From positions 2,603,163 to 2,667,162 of the forward strand of contig NZ_JXDL01000001.1 in the NCBI RefSeq assembly GCF_001590795.1: DNA of 64,000 nucleotides, given 5' to 3'. The translations under genes and the position numbers were made by a program. Origin of the DNA: Bradyrhizobium sp. AT1 (GTDB taxonomy: Bacteria > Pseudomonadota > Alphaproteobacteria > Rhizobiales > Xanthobacteraceae). The notes under the pieces were generated by a model. The model saw nothing but the letters and a program-made list of their open reading frames with translations, had not been told where the DNA came from and did not search any database. Of this stretch, positions 18,543 to 26,651 are shown piece after piece (position 1 is the stretch's first letter; each line of letters opens with the position of its first letter).

Positions 18543-18601
18543 GGTTTTTCCTTTCGATGAGACTATGTGGGATCGCGCCGGCGCGGCGCGGCAGACCCGC
18601 A

Positions 18602-19243
18602 TCAATTCGGACAGGGCTGTCCCGCCGCGCCCCACCTCGCCATGTCCTTGACATGGTCCTCGAAGGTGCCCGGCGGCGTCGAACGTCCCTCTCCCGGCGC
18701 CCAGCCTCGCGGAATGAAGCCGTTCAGCGAGGCATCGTGGCGCAAATGCTCGACGAGGCCTGCGGCATCGCGACCGCCATTTCGCTTGGGATCTTTCATC
18801 TGCGCGCAGATTTCCTTGCCGCTCTTGCCGAACCAGATGAAGGCCACCGGCGCAAGCTGCCAGTCGATGCCGGCGCGCGGCGGCGACGGCGCGGGCTCGT
18901 TCGCCTGGGTCGACGTCATGTGACAGGTCGAGCACGGGACCGCCTCCGTGCCGATGCGGCTCTCGCCGCCGTGGATGTTCATGCCGTGCACGCGGGGCTT
19001 GGTTTCGCCGGCCGGTGTCCAGATCGGGATGGCCTTGGCATCCACATGGCAATTGGCACACCGTGGATGCGTCACCACCGCTTCGATCCGCTTCCAGGCC
19101 TCGAGCCCCTCGACGCGGCTGACGCTGCCCCGCGGCAGCAAGTCCTTGGCCGCCAGCTTGACCTCGTCTTTGGCCGCGACGATGCCCGTGACGGCAGACA
19201 CGGCGACGCCCGCGAGAAGCAGTGCGATCAGCGATATCTTCAT
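18602..19243 (-). CDS. Dihaem c-type cytochrome, electron acceptor of the adjacent hydroxylase
   Basis: A periplasmic cytochrome of 213 residues with a signal peptide (MKISLIALLLAGVAVSAV). Two haem-attachment motifs are visible: CANCH near residue 57 and CSTCH near residue 104. Candidate Met and His ligands occur in HGMNIHGG and CHMTST. It starts 8 bp after the large hydroxylase subunit's stop codon. In related aldehyde and isoquinoline-type oxidoreductases a cytochrome c subunit takes electrons from the iron-sulphur subunit, so it probably links the enzyme to the respiratory chain. That role is inferred from position. Confidence 0.88.
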   Translation of the reverse strand: MKISLIALLLAGVAVSAVTGIVAAKDEVKLAAKDLLPRGSVSRVEGLEAWKRIEAVVTHPRCANCHVDAKAIPIWTPAGETKPRVHGMNIHGGESRIGTEAVPCSTCHMTSTQANEPAPSPPRAGIDWQLAPVAFIWFGKSGKEICAQMKDPKRNGGRDAAGLVEHLRHDASLNGFIPRGWAPGEGRSTPPGTFEDHVKDMARWGAAGQPCPN

Positions 19244-19251
19244 GGCCTGCC

Positions 19252-21507
19252 TCACACGAAATCGATGAACTTGTTGAAGGGCATTTCGCGGATGCGCAGC
19301 CCGGTCGCAGCGAAGATCGCGTTGGCGAGCGCGGGCGCCGCCGGCGGAACGGGCGGCTCGCCGACGCCCCTCACCTTGGGATCGTTCTCGAGCCCGCGAA
19401 CTTCGATCACCGGACATTGGTAGAGGCGCATGGCCTCGTGGTGGTTGTAGTTGGTCTGCTGCACCGCGCCCTTCGCGTAAGTGAGCTCGCAGTTGATGGC
19501 GTGGCCGAGGCCCCAGACCACCCCGCCCTGCACCTGGTTCTCGAAGTTGACGGGGTCGATCACCTTGCCGACGTCGACCGCGACCCAGACCTTGTCGATC
19601 CTGATGCCCCTGTCGGTCTTGGTGACCTCCACGACTTCGGCAGTCGGTGTGCCGAAGGACTCGACGAAGGCAACGCCCCGGCCTCGGCCGTTGCCGAGCG
19701 GTCCCTTCCAGTCCGACATCTCCGCCAGCGTCTCCAGCAGCTTGCGGTAGTGTGGCACGGCGCACATCTCGATCCGCGCCTTCATCGGATCGAGCCCCGC
19801 CGCATGGATCAATTCGTCGATGAAGCTTTCGGTGAAGAAGCCGGCCGTCGAGGCACCGACCGACCGCCACGTGGTGCTCGGCGACAACCCCTGCGCCTCG
19901 TAAGTCGTGGCCCGGAAATTGGGGATGTCGTAGTAGACGTTCCAGAGGCCCGCCGCCAATTGAGCGTCGGGATCCTTCGAGGGGGCGCCCGAACGTTCGA
20001 GCAGCCCCTTGAGCGGGGCCGTCGAGGCCAGCTGCAGATCGGCCGCGACGATCTTGCCCTTGTCGATGCTGCCTCTGTGCCGGGCGAGCGCAATCTGCCG
20101 CGGAATGTCCTGGAGAAAATCCTCCTCGCGCGAGAACACCAGCTTGATCGGCGTGCCGCGCATCTGGTTTGCGATCTCGGCCAGCACACGCACGTTCTCG
20201 TACTCGAGACGGTGGCCGAAACTCCCGCCGGTCCACTGATTGTGGAAGGTGATCTGTTCCGGCTTCAGGCCGATCGCGGTCGCCGCGACATGCTGCACGA
20301 ATTGAGGGCTCTGGTGGCCGACCCAGATCTCCATCCCCTTGTCGGTGACGAGGCCGATCCCGTTGAGCGGTTCGAGCGGCTGATGGGCGACGTAGGGCGC
20401 GCGATACTCCGCCTCGATGCGCTTGCCTGTCTTCAGGCCGGCCTCGACATCGCCGATCTTGCGCCATTCCTTGCCCAGGAACTCCGGCTTGAACGAGGAT
20501 TGCAGCACCTTCCAATGGTCGACCTGGTCGGCGGGGTACACTGAAGGCGCCCACTCGCACCTGACGGCATCGGCGGCCCTCATCGCGTACCAGCTGTTGG
20601 TGGCGATCACCGCAATGCCATTGTTGATTTCGAGGATCTTCCTGACCCCCGGCATCGATTGCGCCTTGCTCGCGTCATAGGATTTCAGCGGCTGCCCCTT
20701 GTTGGGGTTCAGCTTGACGGAAGCGTACAGCATGCCTTCCATCTTCATGTCGATGCCGAACTTCAACTCGCCCAGAACCTTGGCGCGAACGTCAAGGCGC
20801 ATCATCGGCTTACCGATCAATCGCCAGGTGGAGGGATCGCGCGTCTGCGCATCGAGCACCGGAGGAATGCCGGCGGCGTCCGCCGCGAGCTCGACATAGG
20901 GAATCTTCTTGCCGTCGGGGAGGATCACGTGCCCGGATCGGGTACGGATGTCGGCCACCGCGACGCCCGAACGCTTGGCAGCGGCGGCCTTCAACGTTTC
21001 ACGCGCTATGGCGCCGGCCTTGCGCAGCTTCTCATAGGTATCGGGGATCGTGCTCGAGCCGCCCGTCATCTGCATGCCGGACTTTCGAAGACCTTCGAGC
21101 GCCGCGGCGCGACCCGCTTCGGCCGCGGGGCTCTGATCCGAGGCGAGGAACGGCGCCAGCTCCTCCTTGAACCCGGTGTTGAAATAGGCGGGACTGGGAC
21201 CAGCGAAGCGAACTTCGAACTGGCCGGGATCGAGGTCCATCTCCTCGGCGATCATGATCGGCTGCACCGAGCCGACGCCCTGCCCGATGTCGGCATGCTG
21301 TGCGATCAGCGTGATCTTGTCCGGGCTGATCTCGACCCAGGGATTGAACGTCACGGAATTCGGCCCGAGGCCGGCGGTCAAGGGATTGTCGCCGGCGGCC
21401 GGTGCGGCCGCTTCGGCACCGCCATAGCAGCCGAAGGCGATGCCGCCGGCCATCGCGGCGGAGCCGAAGACAAACGCGCGCCGCGAGAGGTCCTGCATAT
21501 GGCCCAT
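19252..21507 (-). CDS. Molybdopterin-binding large subunit, xanthine dehydrogenase/IorB family
   Basis: Catalytic subunit of a molybdenum hydroxylase, 751 residues. It begins with a twin-arginine signal (SRRAFVFGSAAMAGG), so the folded holoenzyme is probably exported. Family motifs include the Moco-binding region TGGSFGHRLEYENV and the C-terminal GVGEPPVPPAA, whose Glu is the expected catalytic base. The layout matches isoquinoline 1-oxidoreductase beta subunits and membrane-linked aldehyde dehydrogenases. The ATG at 21507 lies one base after the stop of the [2Fe-2S] subunit, implying coupled translation. The substrate, an aldehyde or N-heterocycle, cannot be told from sequence. Confidence 0.92.
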   Translation of the reverse strand: MGHMQDLSRRAFVFGSAAMAGGIAFGCYGGAEAAAPAAGDNPLTAGLGPNSVTFNPWVEISPDKITLIAQHADIGQGVGSVQPIMIAEEMDLDPGQFEVRFAGPSPAYFNTGFKEELAPFLASDQSPAAEAGRAAALEGLRKSGMQMTGGSSTIPDTYEKLRKAGAIARETLKAAAAKRSGVAVADIRTRSGHVILPDGKKIPYVELAADAAGIPPVLDAQTRDPSTWRLIGKPMMRLDVRAKVLGELKFGIDMKMEGMLYASVKLNPNKGQPLKSYDASKAQSMPGVRKILEINNGIAVIATNSWYAMRAADAVRCEWAPSVYPADQVDHWKVLQSSFKPEFLGKEWRKIGDVEAGLKTGKRIEAEYRAPYVAHQPLEPLNGIGLVTDKGMEIWVGHQSPQFVQHVAATAIGLKPEQITFHNQWTGGSFGHRLEYENVRVLAEIANQMRGTPIKLVFSREEDFLQDIPRQIALARHRGSIDKGKIVAADLQLASTAPLKGLLERSGAPSKDPDAQLAAGLWNVYYDIPNFRATTYEAQGLSPSTTWRSVGASTAGFFTESFIDELIHAAGLDPMKARIEMCAVPHYRKLLETLAEMSDWKGPLGNGRGRGVAFVESFGTPTAEVVEVTKTDRGIRIDKVWVAVDVGKVIDPVNFENQVQGGVVWGLGHAINCELTYAKGAVQQTNYNHHEAMRLYQCPVIEVRGLENDPKVRGVGEPPVPPAAPALANAIFAATGLRIREMPFNKFIDFV

Positions 21508-21508
21508 A

Positions 21509-21973
21509 TCACTTCTCCGCCATTTTCTTGGCCGCGGCCGCATGGATCGCCGCGCGGATGCGCGGATAGGTGCCGCAGCGGCAGAGGTTTCCCGACATCA
21601 CCTGATTGATCTGCTCGTCCGTCGGTTTGGGGATCTTCGTGAGCAGGGAAATCGCCTGCATGATCTGGCCGGTCTGGCAGTAGCCGCATTGCGGAACCTG
21701 GTGCTCGATCCAGGCCTGCAAGACCGGATGGTGATCCTTGTTGCCAAGGCCTTCGAGCGTGACGACCGATTTGCCGGCGACCTCGCCGATATGCGCCTGA
21801 CAGGACCGTACCGCCTTGCCGTCGATGTGAACGGTGCAGGCGCCGCATTGCGCGACCCCGCAGCCGTATTTGGCACTGGTGATGCCGAGCTCGTCGCGCA
21901 GCACCCACAACAAGGGCATCTCGGGAACGACGTCGACACGGTGCTTGGTGCCGTTGACGGTGAGCTCGATCAT
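21509..21973 (-). CDS. [2Fe-2S] small subunit of molybdenum hydroxylase (IorA/CoxS-like)
   Basis: A 154-residue iron-sulphur subunit that carries electrons from the molybdenum centre. The plant-ferredoxin-type cluster is bound by Cys in [12 protein letters not shown] with a further Cys in RSCQ, and the second cluster by [11 protein letters not shown] and LCRCGTY. All eight cysteines are present. The start [11 protein letters not shown] at 21973 follows a GGGGAT sequence and fits the family N-terminus; a longer upstream frame adds an unrelated basic peptide. It has no signal peptide of its own, so it probably rides across the membrane with the Tat-tagged large subunit. Confidence 0.94.
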   Translation of the reverse strand: MIELTVNGTKHRVDVVPEMPLLWVLRDELGITSAKYGCGVAQCGACTVHIDGKAVRSCQAHIGEVAGKSVVTLEGLGNKDHHPVLQAWIEHQVPQCGYCQTGQIMQAISLLTKIPKPTDEQINQVMSGNLCRCGTYPRIRAAIHAAAAKKMAEK

Positions 21974-22055
21974 GTCGGTATATCCCCTAGCGGACTTCGT
22001 CGGCACAACAGCACTGCCTGATGGACGCTGAGCCGTATTCCCGATTCCTGCGGAA

Positions 22056-22982
22056 TCATGCGCAATCCCTGCGGAATGCCGGATCGGCTTTCACCTCGGC
22101 CTGGCCGCAGCACAATTCGCGATACTGCCCCGGTGTGAGACTTGCGGACTTGCGGAACACGCGCGTGAAATTGGCTTGCGAGCCGAAACCGAACTCCAGG
22201 GCGATTTCGACCAGGGAGAGATGGTTGCGTGCGAGTTCGTGCCGCGCAGCCTGGACGCGGCGATCGGTCACGTAACGGTGCGGCGACAATCCAGTCGCCT
22301 CGCGAAACAACCGGGAGAAATGATAGGGGCTGAGGCAAGCCTGGGCCGCGAGATCCTCCAGCCTGATATCGCTGCCAAGAGAAGCCTCGATATAGTCCAG
22401 CACGCGCTGCAGGCGCCTGGGATCGAGCGACGGCGACTTGTCAGGCGGCCGCCAGCGGTCGATCGTGTAATTCCCGAGCAGATGCGCCGCGAGCGCAACC
22501 TGGATTCCCTCCACGAACAGCGCGTCGGTCGGCTGGCGCGGGCGATGGAGCAGGTCGCGAAGCGGCGAGCAGATGTGGAAGAGGATCTGGTCCGCCAGAC
22601 CGTGGGCATAAGCAATCTCGACCTTGGCCGGATCGATATCGAAGTCCGCGAGCGCGGCCTGGTCCAGCAGCGCCGGCGGCAGATAGAGATGAAGGCATTC
22701 CATCCGGTCCGAAAGCTCGAGGTGACTCTCCTGCGTCCCCACCGGCACGAGGTAGCTCATGCCCGGCCGGGCGAGGCTCTGCTGGACTTCGCCATTGCCG
22801 GCGCGGCACACCATGCCGCCGCCTGACAGCAACATCACGAGCTCGGTGCAGATGGGGACAGGCGTTGCCTGGCGCCCCGCCTCGAACTTGCGATGCTCGA
22901 TGCTCAGTCCCGGCCAGTCGCTGGCCGCCGCGAGCTTCTCGCTGTTCTGATATTTCTGATCTCCGTGCGTCACGAGCGCCAT
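22056..22982 (-). CDS. AraC-family transcriptional regulator
   Basis: A 308-residue regulator. The N-terminal two-thirds is a cupin-like sensing domain. The C-terminal AraC/XylS domain (about 190-292) has both helix-turn-helix motifs: [20 protein letters not shown] and [20 protein letters not shown], closing with the family tail LTPGQYR. It lies upstream of the molybdenum hydroxylase genes on the same strand (82-bp gap) and divergent to the alpha/beta hydrolase gene. It probably controls one or both units in response to an aromatic or aldehyde-type ligand, which is inferred. Confidence 0.92.
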   Translation of the reverse strand: MALVTHGDQKYQNSEKLAAASDWPGLSIEHRKFEAGRQATPVPICTELVMLLSGGGMVCRAGNGEVQQSLARPGMSYLVPVGTQESHLELSDRMECLHLYLPPALLDQAALADFDIDPAKVEIAYAHGLADQILFHICSPLRDLLHRPRQPTDALFVEGIQVALAAHLLGNYTIDRWRPPDKSPSLDPRRLQRVLDYIEASLGSDIRLEDLAAQACLSPYHFSRLFREATGLSPHRYVTDRRVQAARHELARNHLSLVEIALEFGFGSQANFTRVFRKSASLTPGQYRELCCGQAEVKADPAFRRDCA

Positions 22983-23310
22983 ATGACCTCCGCTTCGTTG
23001 CGGCGAATCCCGGCTCCGTATCGCGAGCGAGCGATCATTCCATCCGGTGATGAGTTGCAGCCCGGGCCGCTGCCACGCCGATCTCTGAATTTCTCACAAG
23101 CGGCGATAGCGAAGTCCAGAGGCGGCGCGGTTAAAAGAGGTAAAACGCAGGCACAGCAAAGACTTGAAACGCAGCGCGATCGGCTGCCAAAGCCGAGATC
23201 AGCAAGATGCGTCCGTCATCGCGCAGGAATCGGAAATACCGCAACGCCTGCCTGCGCTAGTGAAAGGCTCTTCAACGGCAATGCCGCCGCATCGAGGATT
23301 GGAGCCTGGT
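22983..23310. other. 328-bp divergent intergenic region
   Basis: This gap separates the AraC gene (minus) from the exported hydrolase gene (plus) and must hold both promoters. It contains a short A-rich stretch, GTTAAAAGAGGTAAAACGC, near 23130. I saw no convincing palindrome, promoter hexamer pair or small gene in it. Confidence 0.4.
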
Positions 23311-24084
23311 ATGAAGACGCTTATCTCTGCTATCTCTGCTATCTCTGCACTTGCCGCAATGTCGATCGCAACGGCCGCCCCCGCGGTGGCCGCCGAGAAG
23401 ACCGTCTCCATCGTCCTGGTCCATGGCGCCTTCGTCGATGGCTCGGGCTGGAAGGACACCTACGACATTCTCTCGAAGGCAGGCTATGAAGTGCTCGTCG
23501 TCCAGCAGCCGACGATCTCGCTGCGTGACGATGTCGCGGAGACCGAGCGTGTGATCGCCAAGGCGCGGCATCCGGTGATTCTCGTCGGGCACTCCTATGG
23601 TGGAATGGTCATCACCGAGGCCGGCGACAACCCGAAGGTTCGCAGCCTCGTCTATCTCGCCGCATATGCGCCCGAGGCTGGGGAGTCGGTCAGCACGCTG
23701 TCGGAAATACCCGTGCCGCCCGGCGAGCACGCGGGTCCGCTGGTCAAGGAGGGCAATTATCTCTTCGTCGACCACGATAAATTCCCGACCGCGTTCGCCG
23801 CCGGCGTCGATGCCGCAACGGCCCGCTTCATGGCTGCGGCGCAATTGCCGTTTGGATTGCAGGCGGTGCAGACCAAGGTCGACCGCGTGGCCTGGAAGAC
23901 GAAGCCGACCCATTACATGGTGACGATGGAGGATCACATTATCCCTCCGTCCTTGCTGCGCATGATGGCCAAGCGCTCGGGCGCGAAGGTGACGGAAATC
24001 AAGAGCAGCCACGCGGTGATGCTGGCGCATCCGCGCGAGGTCGCGGCCTTCATCAGAAGCGCAGACACCTCCCCGGCCGATTGA
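23311..24084 (+). CDS. Exported alpha/beta hydrolase (esterase-like)
   Basis: A 257-residue hydrolase with a signal peptide (about 1-27, ending TAAPAVAAEK). The catalytic set is visible: oxyanion region VLVHGAFVDGSGW, nucleophile elbow GHSYGG, Asp in MEDHIIPPS and His in SSHAVMLAHP. This pattern is typical of EstC or pyrethroid-esterase-like enzymes; the substrate is unknown. The ATG at 23311 is chosen because it begins the signal peptide. It leads a run of four genes on the plus strand. Confidence 0.88.
   Translation: MKTLISAISAISALAAMSIATAAPAVAAEKTVSIVLVHGAFVDGSGWKDTYDILSKAGYEVLVVQQPTISLRDDVAETERVIAKARHPVILVGHSYGGMVITEAGDNPKVRSLVYLAAYAPEAGESVSTLSEIPVPPGEHAGPLVKEGNYLFVDHDKFPTAFAAGVDAATARFMAAAQLPFGLQAVQTKVDRVAWKTKPTHYMVTMEDHIIPPSLLRMMAKRSGAKVTEIKSSHAVMLAHPREVAAFIRSADTSPAD
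23322..23348 (+). repeat. Three 9-bp tandem repeats in a signal peptide
   Basis: TATCTCTGC is repeated three times without gaps and encodes the ISA-ISA-ISA part of the hydrolase's signal peptide. Changes in copy number would keep the frame and only alter helix length. Confidence 0.9.
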
Positions 24085-24122
24085 GATCGGTCCCACGGCC
24101 GTCACACGCAAGGATTCGCAAC

Positions 24123-25136
24123 ATGGCCCTCAAGACTATTCTGCCGGGCAAGCTCGGCTTCGGTGCAGCGCCGCTCGGCAACATGTTTCGCGACATCCCG
24201 GAGCAGGAAGCGCTCGCGACGGTGAAAGCGGCCTGGGATGACGGCATCCGCTATTTCGACACCGCGCCGTTCTACGGCGCGGGCCTCGCCGAGATCCGCT
24301 TGGGCGCGGCGCTCGCCGGCCGGCCGCGGAATGACTACATCGTCAGCACCAAGGTCGGCCGCCTGATCCTGGACGAGGTCGAGGATGTCGGTGCACGCGA
24401 CCTCGGCGAGAAGGGCGGCGTCTTCAAATACGGCCGTCCGAACCGGATCGTGAACGATTACTCCGCCGATGCGACGTTGCGTTCGATCGAGGACAGCCTG
24501 AAGCGACTCGGCATCGACCACATCGATATCGCCTTCGTGCATGACGTCGCGCAGGATTTTTACGGCGACGAGTGGCTGTCGGTGTTCGAAAGCGCGCGCA
24601 AGGGCGCGTTCAGGACGCTGGACCGGCTGCGCGACGAGGGCGTGATCAAGGCATGGGGCCTCGGCGTCAACCGGGTCGAGCCGATCGAGCTGCTGCTCGC
24701 GCTCGAAGAGCCGCGCCCCGATGGCTTCCTGCTCGCGGGGCGCTATACGCTGCTCGACCATGCGCGGGCTCTTCAGCGGGTGATGCCGATGGTGGCGGAA
24801 CACGAGCTCGCGATCATCGTCGGCGGCCCCTACAGTTCGGGCGCGCTCGTCGGCGGCCCGAATTTCGAATATGCGCCGGCGCCCCCGGAAATCCTCGACA
24901 AGGTGGCGCGGATCAAGGCCATCGCCGACCGCTACGGCATCGGCATGAAGGCGGCTGGCCTGCAGTTCGCGCTGGCAAACCCGGTCGTCGCCGCCGTGAT
25001 CCCCGGGGCGAGCCGGCCCGGCCGCATCGCCGAGGACCGCGCGGCGCTTGACCAATCAATACCCGGCGATTTCTGGCGCGAACTTCGATCGGCCGGTCTC
25101 GTCAATCCGGCGGCTCCGCTTCCGGACGCCGGCTGA
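24123..25136 (+). CDS. Aldo/keto reductase (D-threo-aldose 1-dehydrogenase-like)
   Basis: An NAD(P)-dependent TIM-barrel oxidoreductase of 337 residues. The catalytic residues appear in order: Asp and Tyr in FDTAPFYG, Lys in STKVGR, His in IAFVHDV. The C-terminal cofactor-binding stretch is PVVAAVIPGASRPGRI. The phrases resemble the D-threo-aldose/L-fucose dehydrogenase or pyridoxal dehydrogenase branch. The start at 24123 gives the typical N-terminus MALKTILPGKLGFGAAPLGN. It has no signal peptide, unlike its neighbours. It lies 38 bp after the hydrolase and 38 bp before the glyoxalase-fold gene. Confidence 0.9.
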   Translation: MALKTILPGKLGFGAAPLGNMFRDIPEQEALATVKAAWDDGIRYFDTAPFYGAGLAEIRLGAALAGRPRNDYIVSTKVGRLILDEVEDVGARDLGEKGGVFKYGRPNRIVNDYSADATLRSIEDSLKRLGIDHIDIAFVHDVAQDFYGDEWLSVFESARKGAFRTLDRLRDEGVIKAWGLGVNRVEPIELLLALEEPRPDGFLLAGRYTLLDHARALQRVMPMVAEHELAIIVGGPYSSGALVGGPNFEYAPAPPEILDKVARIKAIADRYGIGMKAAGLQFALANPVVAAVIPGASRPGRIAEDRAALDQSIPGDFWRELRSAGLVNPAAPLPDAG

Positions 25137-25174
25137 CCGGCACATGACATCACCCACAGACCGAGGAGACGAGA

Positions 25175-26020
25175 ATGACCAACGAAACCTGCAACGTTGC
25201 CGAGATCGAGCGCCGCACCCTGCTTCGCACGGCAGGCGCCGCGATGATCACCGGTCTTGCGGTCGGCAGCATCCCGTCAGCCGCGTCCGCGGTGCCGGGC
25301 GGCATGTCGTCAACCGAGCGCGACGAGGCGCCGCTCGGTGCGCGGCTGCAGGGCGTCCAGCATTTCGGGCTGACGGTGCAGAACATGGAGCGGGCTTATC
25401 AATTCTATACGGAGGTGCTGGGCGGCACCGAGGTCTTCCGTCACGGCGACTTCCAGGGCGACGGCGTACAGAACACGCTGCTGGCCGACCAGGAGATCGA
25501 GGCGAACGTGCGCGGGATCAATCCGCGGACCATCGGGGTTCCCGACCTCAGAAGCGGAGCGCAACGGCTCGATGTCCGCTTCATCCAGTTCGACAACATG
25601 GTGCTCGAACTGTTGCAATATCGCGAGGCCGACCAGCCCATGGGCAGCGCGAAGAGCTTTGCCGAACCGTTGGAGCACATGAGTCCGGCTTTCCCGCGCA
25701 TGATGCACATCTGCTTCCATGTTCGCGACGATGTCGACTTCAACAAGTTCATTGCCGACCTCGAAGCCGAATCCGCGCGCCGCGGCATGACGCAGGTGAG
25801 AGCGAACCGTACCATCCGCGTCATGACAGAGGCGGATCGCAAGGCCGCTCCTCGCAGCGCCAACACCAACCGGGTGACCGCGGAACCCTCGAACGGCTGG
25901 GAGCTGATCTATTGCAAGGGGCCGGAGGGCGAGCAGCTCGAATTCGTCAAAGCGCTCGGCCCGGTCAAGCAGCGCTTCAGCGAGGCCCTGGCGAAGCGCC
26001 AGCAGACAATCGTGCGCTGA
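25175..26020 (+). CDS. Tat-exported VOC (glyoxalase/dioxygenase fold) protein
   Basis: A 281-residue protein with a twin-arginine leader (IERRTLLRTAGAAMITGLAV) and two VOC-like halves. The first begins GVQHFGLTVQNMERAYQFYTEVLGG (given here for context at about residues 59-83), where the His is a usual metal ligand; the second holds HICFHVRDDVDF and ends with the possible Glu ligand in GEQLEFVKAL. A metal-dependent isomerase, lyase or dioxygenase is likely; the reaction is unknown. A GAGGAGACGAG Shine-Dalgarno stretch precedes the ATG. Confidence 0.85.
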   Translation: MTNETCNVAEIERRTLLRTAGAAMITGLAVGSIPSAASAVPGGMSSTERDEAPLGARLQGVQHFGLTVQNMERAYQFYTEVLGGTEVFRHGDFQGDGVQNTLLADQEIEANVRGINPRTIGVPDLRSGAQRLDVRFIQFDNMVLELLQYREADQPMGSAKSFAEPLEHMSPAFPRMMHICFHVRDDVDFNKFIADLEAESARRGMTQVRANRTIRVMTEADRKAAPRSANTNRVTAEPSNGWELIYCKGPEGEQLEFVKALGPVKQRFSEALAKRQQTIVR

Positions 26021-26096
26021 CCATCAATCGTCGGGCGACCGGCTTCCGCTGGTCGCCCGACAAGGCATCCATGATCTCAATGTGGAGGATTGCATC

Positions 26097-26519
26097 ATGC
26101 AAAAGCTCGTCCGCAATTTGCTTGGCGCCCTGCTCTTCGCTGCCGCGATGGCCATGCCGACGGCATCGGTCGTCGCGCAGGAAGCCCCGCGCGTGCGCTA
26201 TCAGGAGATTCCGGAAGGCGCCTATTCGGTGGTCGCCCAGGTGCGCGCCAAGGCCGGGAAGGAAGACGCGTTGCGTGCGGTCACGCTTCCGCTGATCGAC
26301 CTGGTTCGCGGCGATCCCAAGAACCTGGTCTATTTTCTCCAGGAAGACCGCGCCAAACCGGGTCATTTCATCTTCTACGAGGTGTTCGCCAGCCAGGCCG
26401 ATTTCGACGCACATAATGCCATGCCTTATGTGCAGGCGTGGTTCGCCAAGCTTCCGGAACTTGCCGATGGCGGAGTCGAAGTCCTGCACATGGCGGTTCT
26501 CGGCGTGCCTAAGAAATAG
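26097..26519 (+). CDS. Exported ABM-fold (antibiotic biosynthesis monooxygenase-like) protein
   Basis: A 140-residue protein with a signal peptide (MQKLVRNLLGALLFAAAMAM, cleavage near VAQEA). The mature part is one dimeric alpha/beta-barrel ABM domain: SVVAQVRAKAGKEDALRAV, YFLQEDRAKPGHFIFYEVFAS and DFDAHNAMPYVQAW with its usual His. Cytoplasmic relatives oxidise quinols or bind haem; an exported form is less usual. The start is fixed by GGAGG at 26084-26088. It is the last gene before the large regulator. Confidence 0.86.
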   Translation: MQKLVRNLLGALLFAAAMAMPTASVVAQEAPRVRYQEIPEGAYSVVAQVRAKAGKEDALRAVTLPLIDLVRGDPKNLVYFLQEDRAKPGHFIFYEVFASQADFDAHNAMPYVQAWFAKLPELADGGVEVLHMAVLGVPKK

Positions 26520-26651
26520 CCGGCCCGCGCGAGCGGTTTTGTCGCAGCCATTCCGCCGGCAGCAATCGTGCGAATTCAGAACCGGTCACTTCAACAGCTT
26601 TGCAGCGCATGATAATTGCAAGCGATCCTTTCGATCGACTGGCAATGGTCA

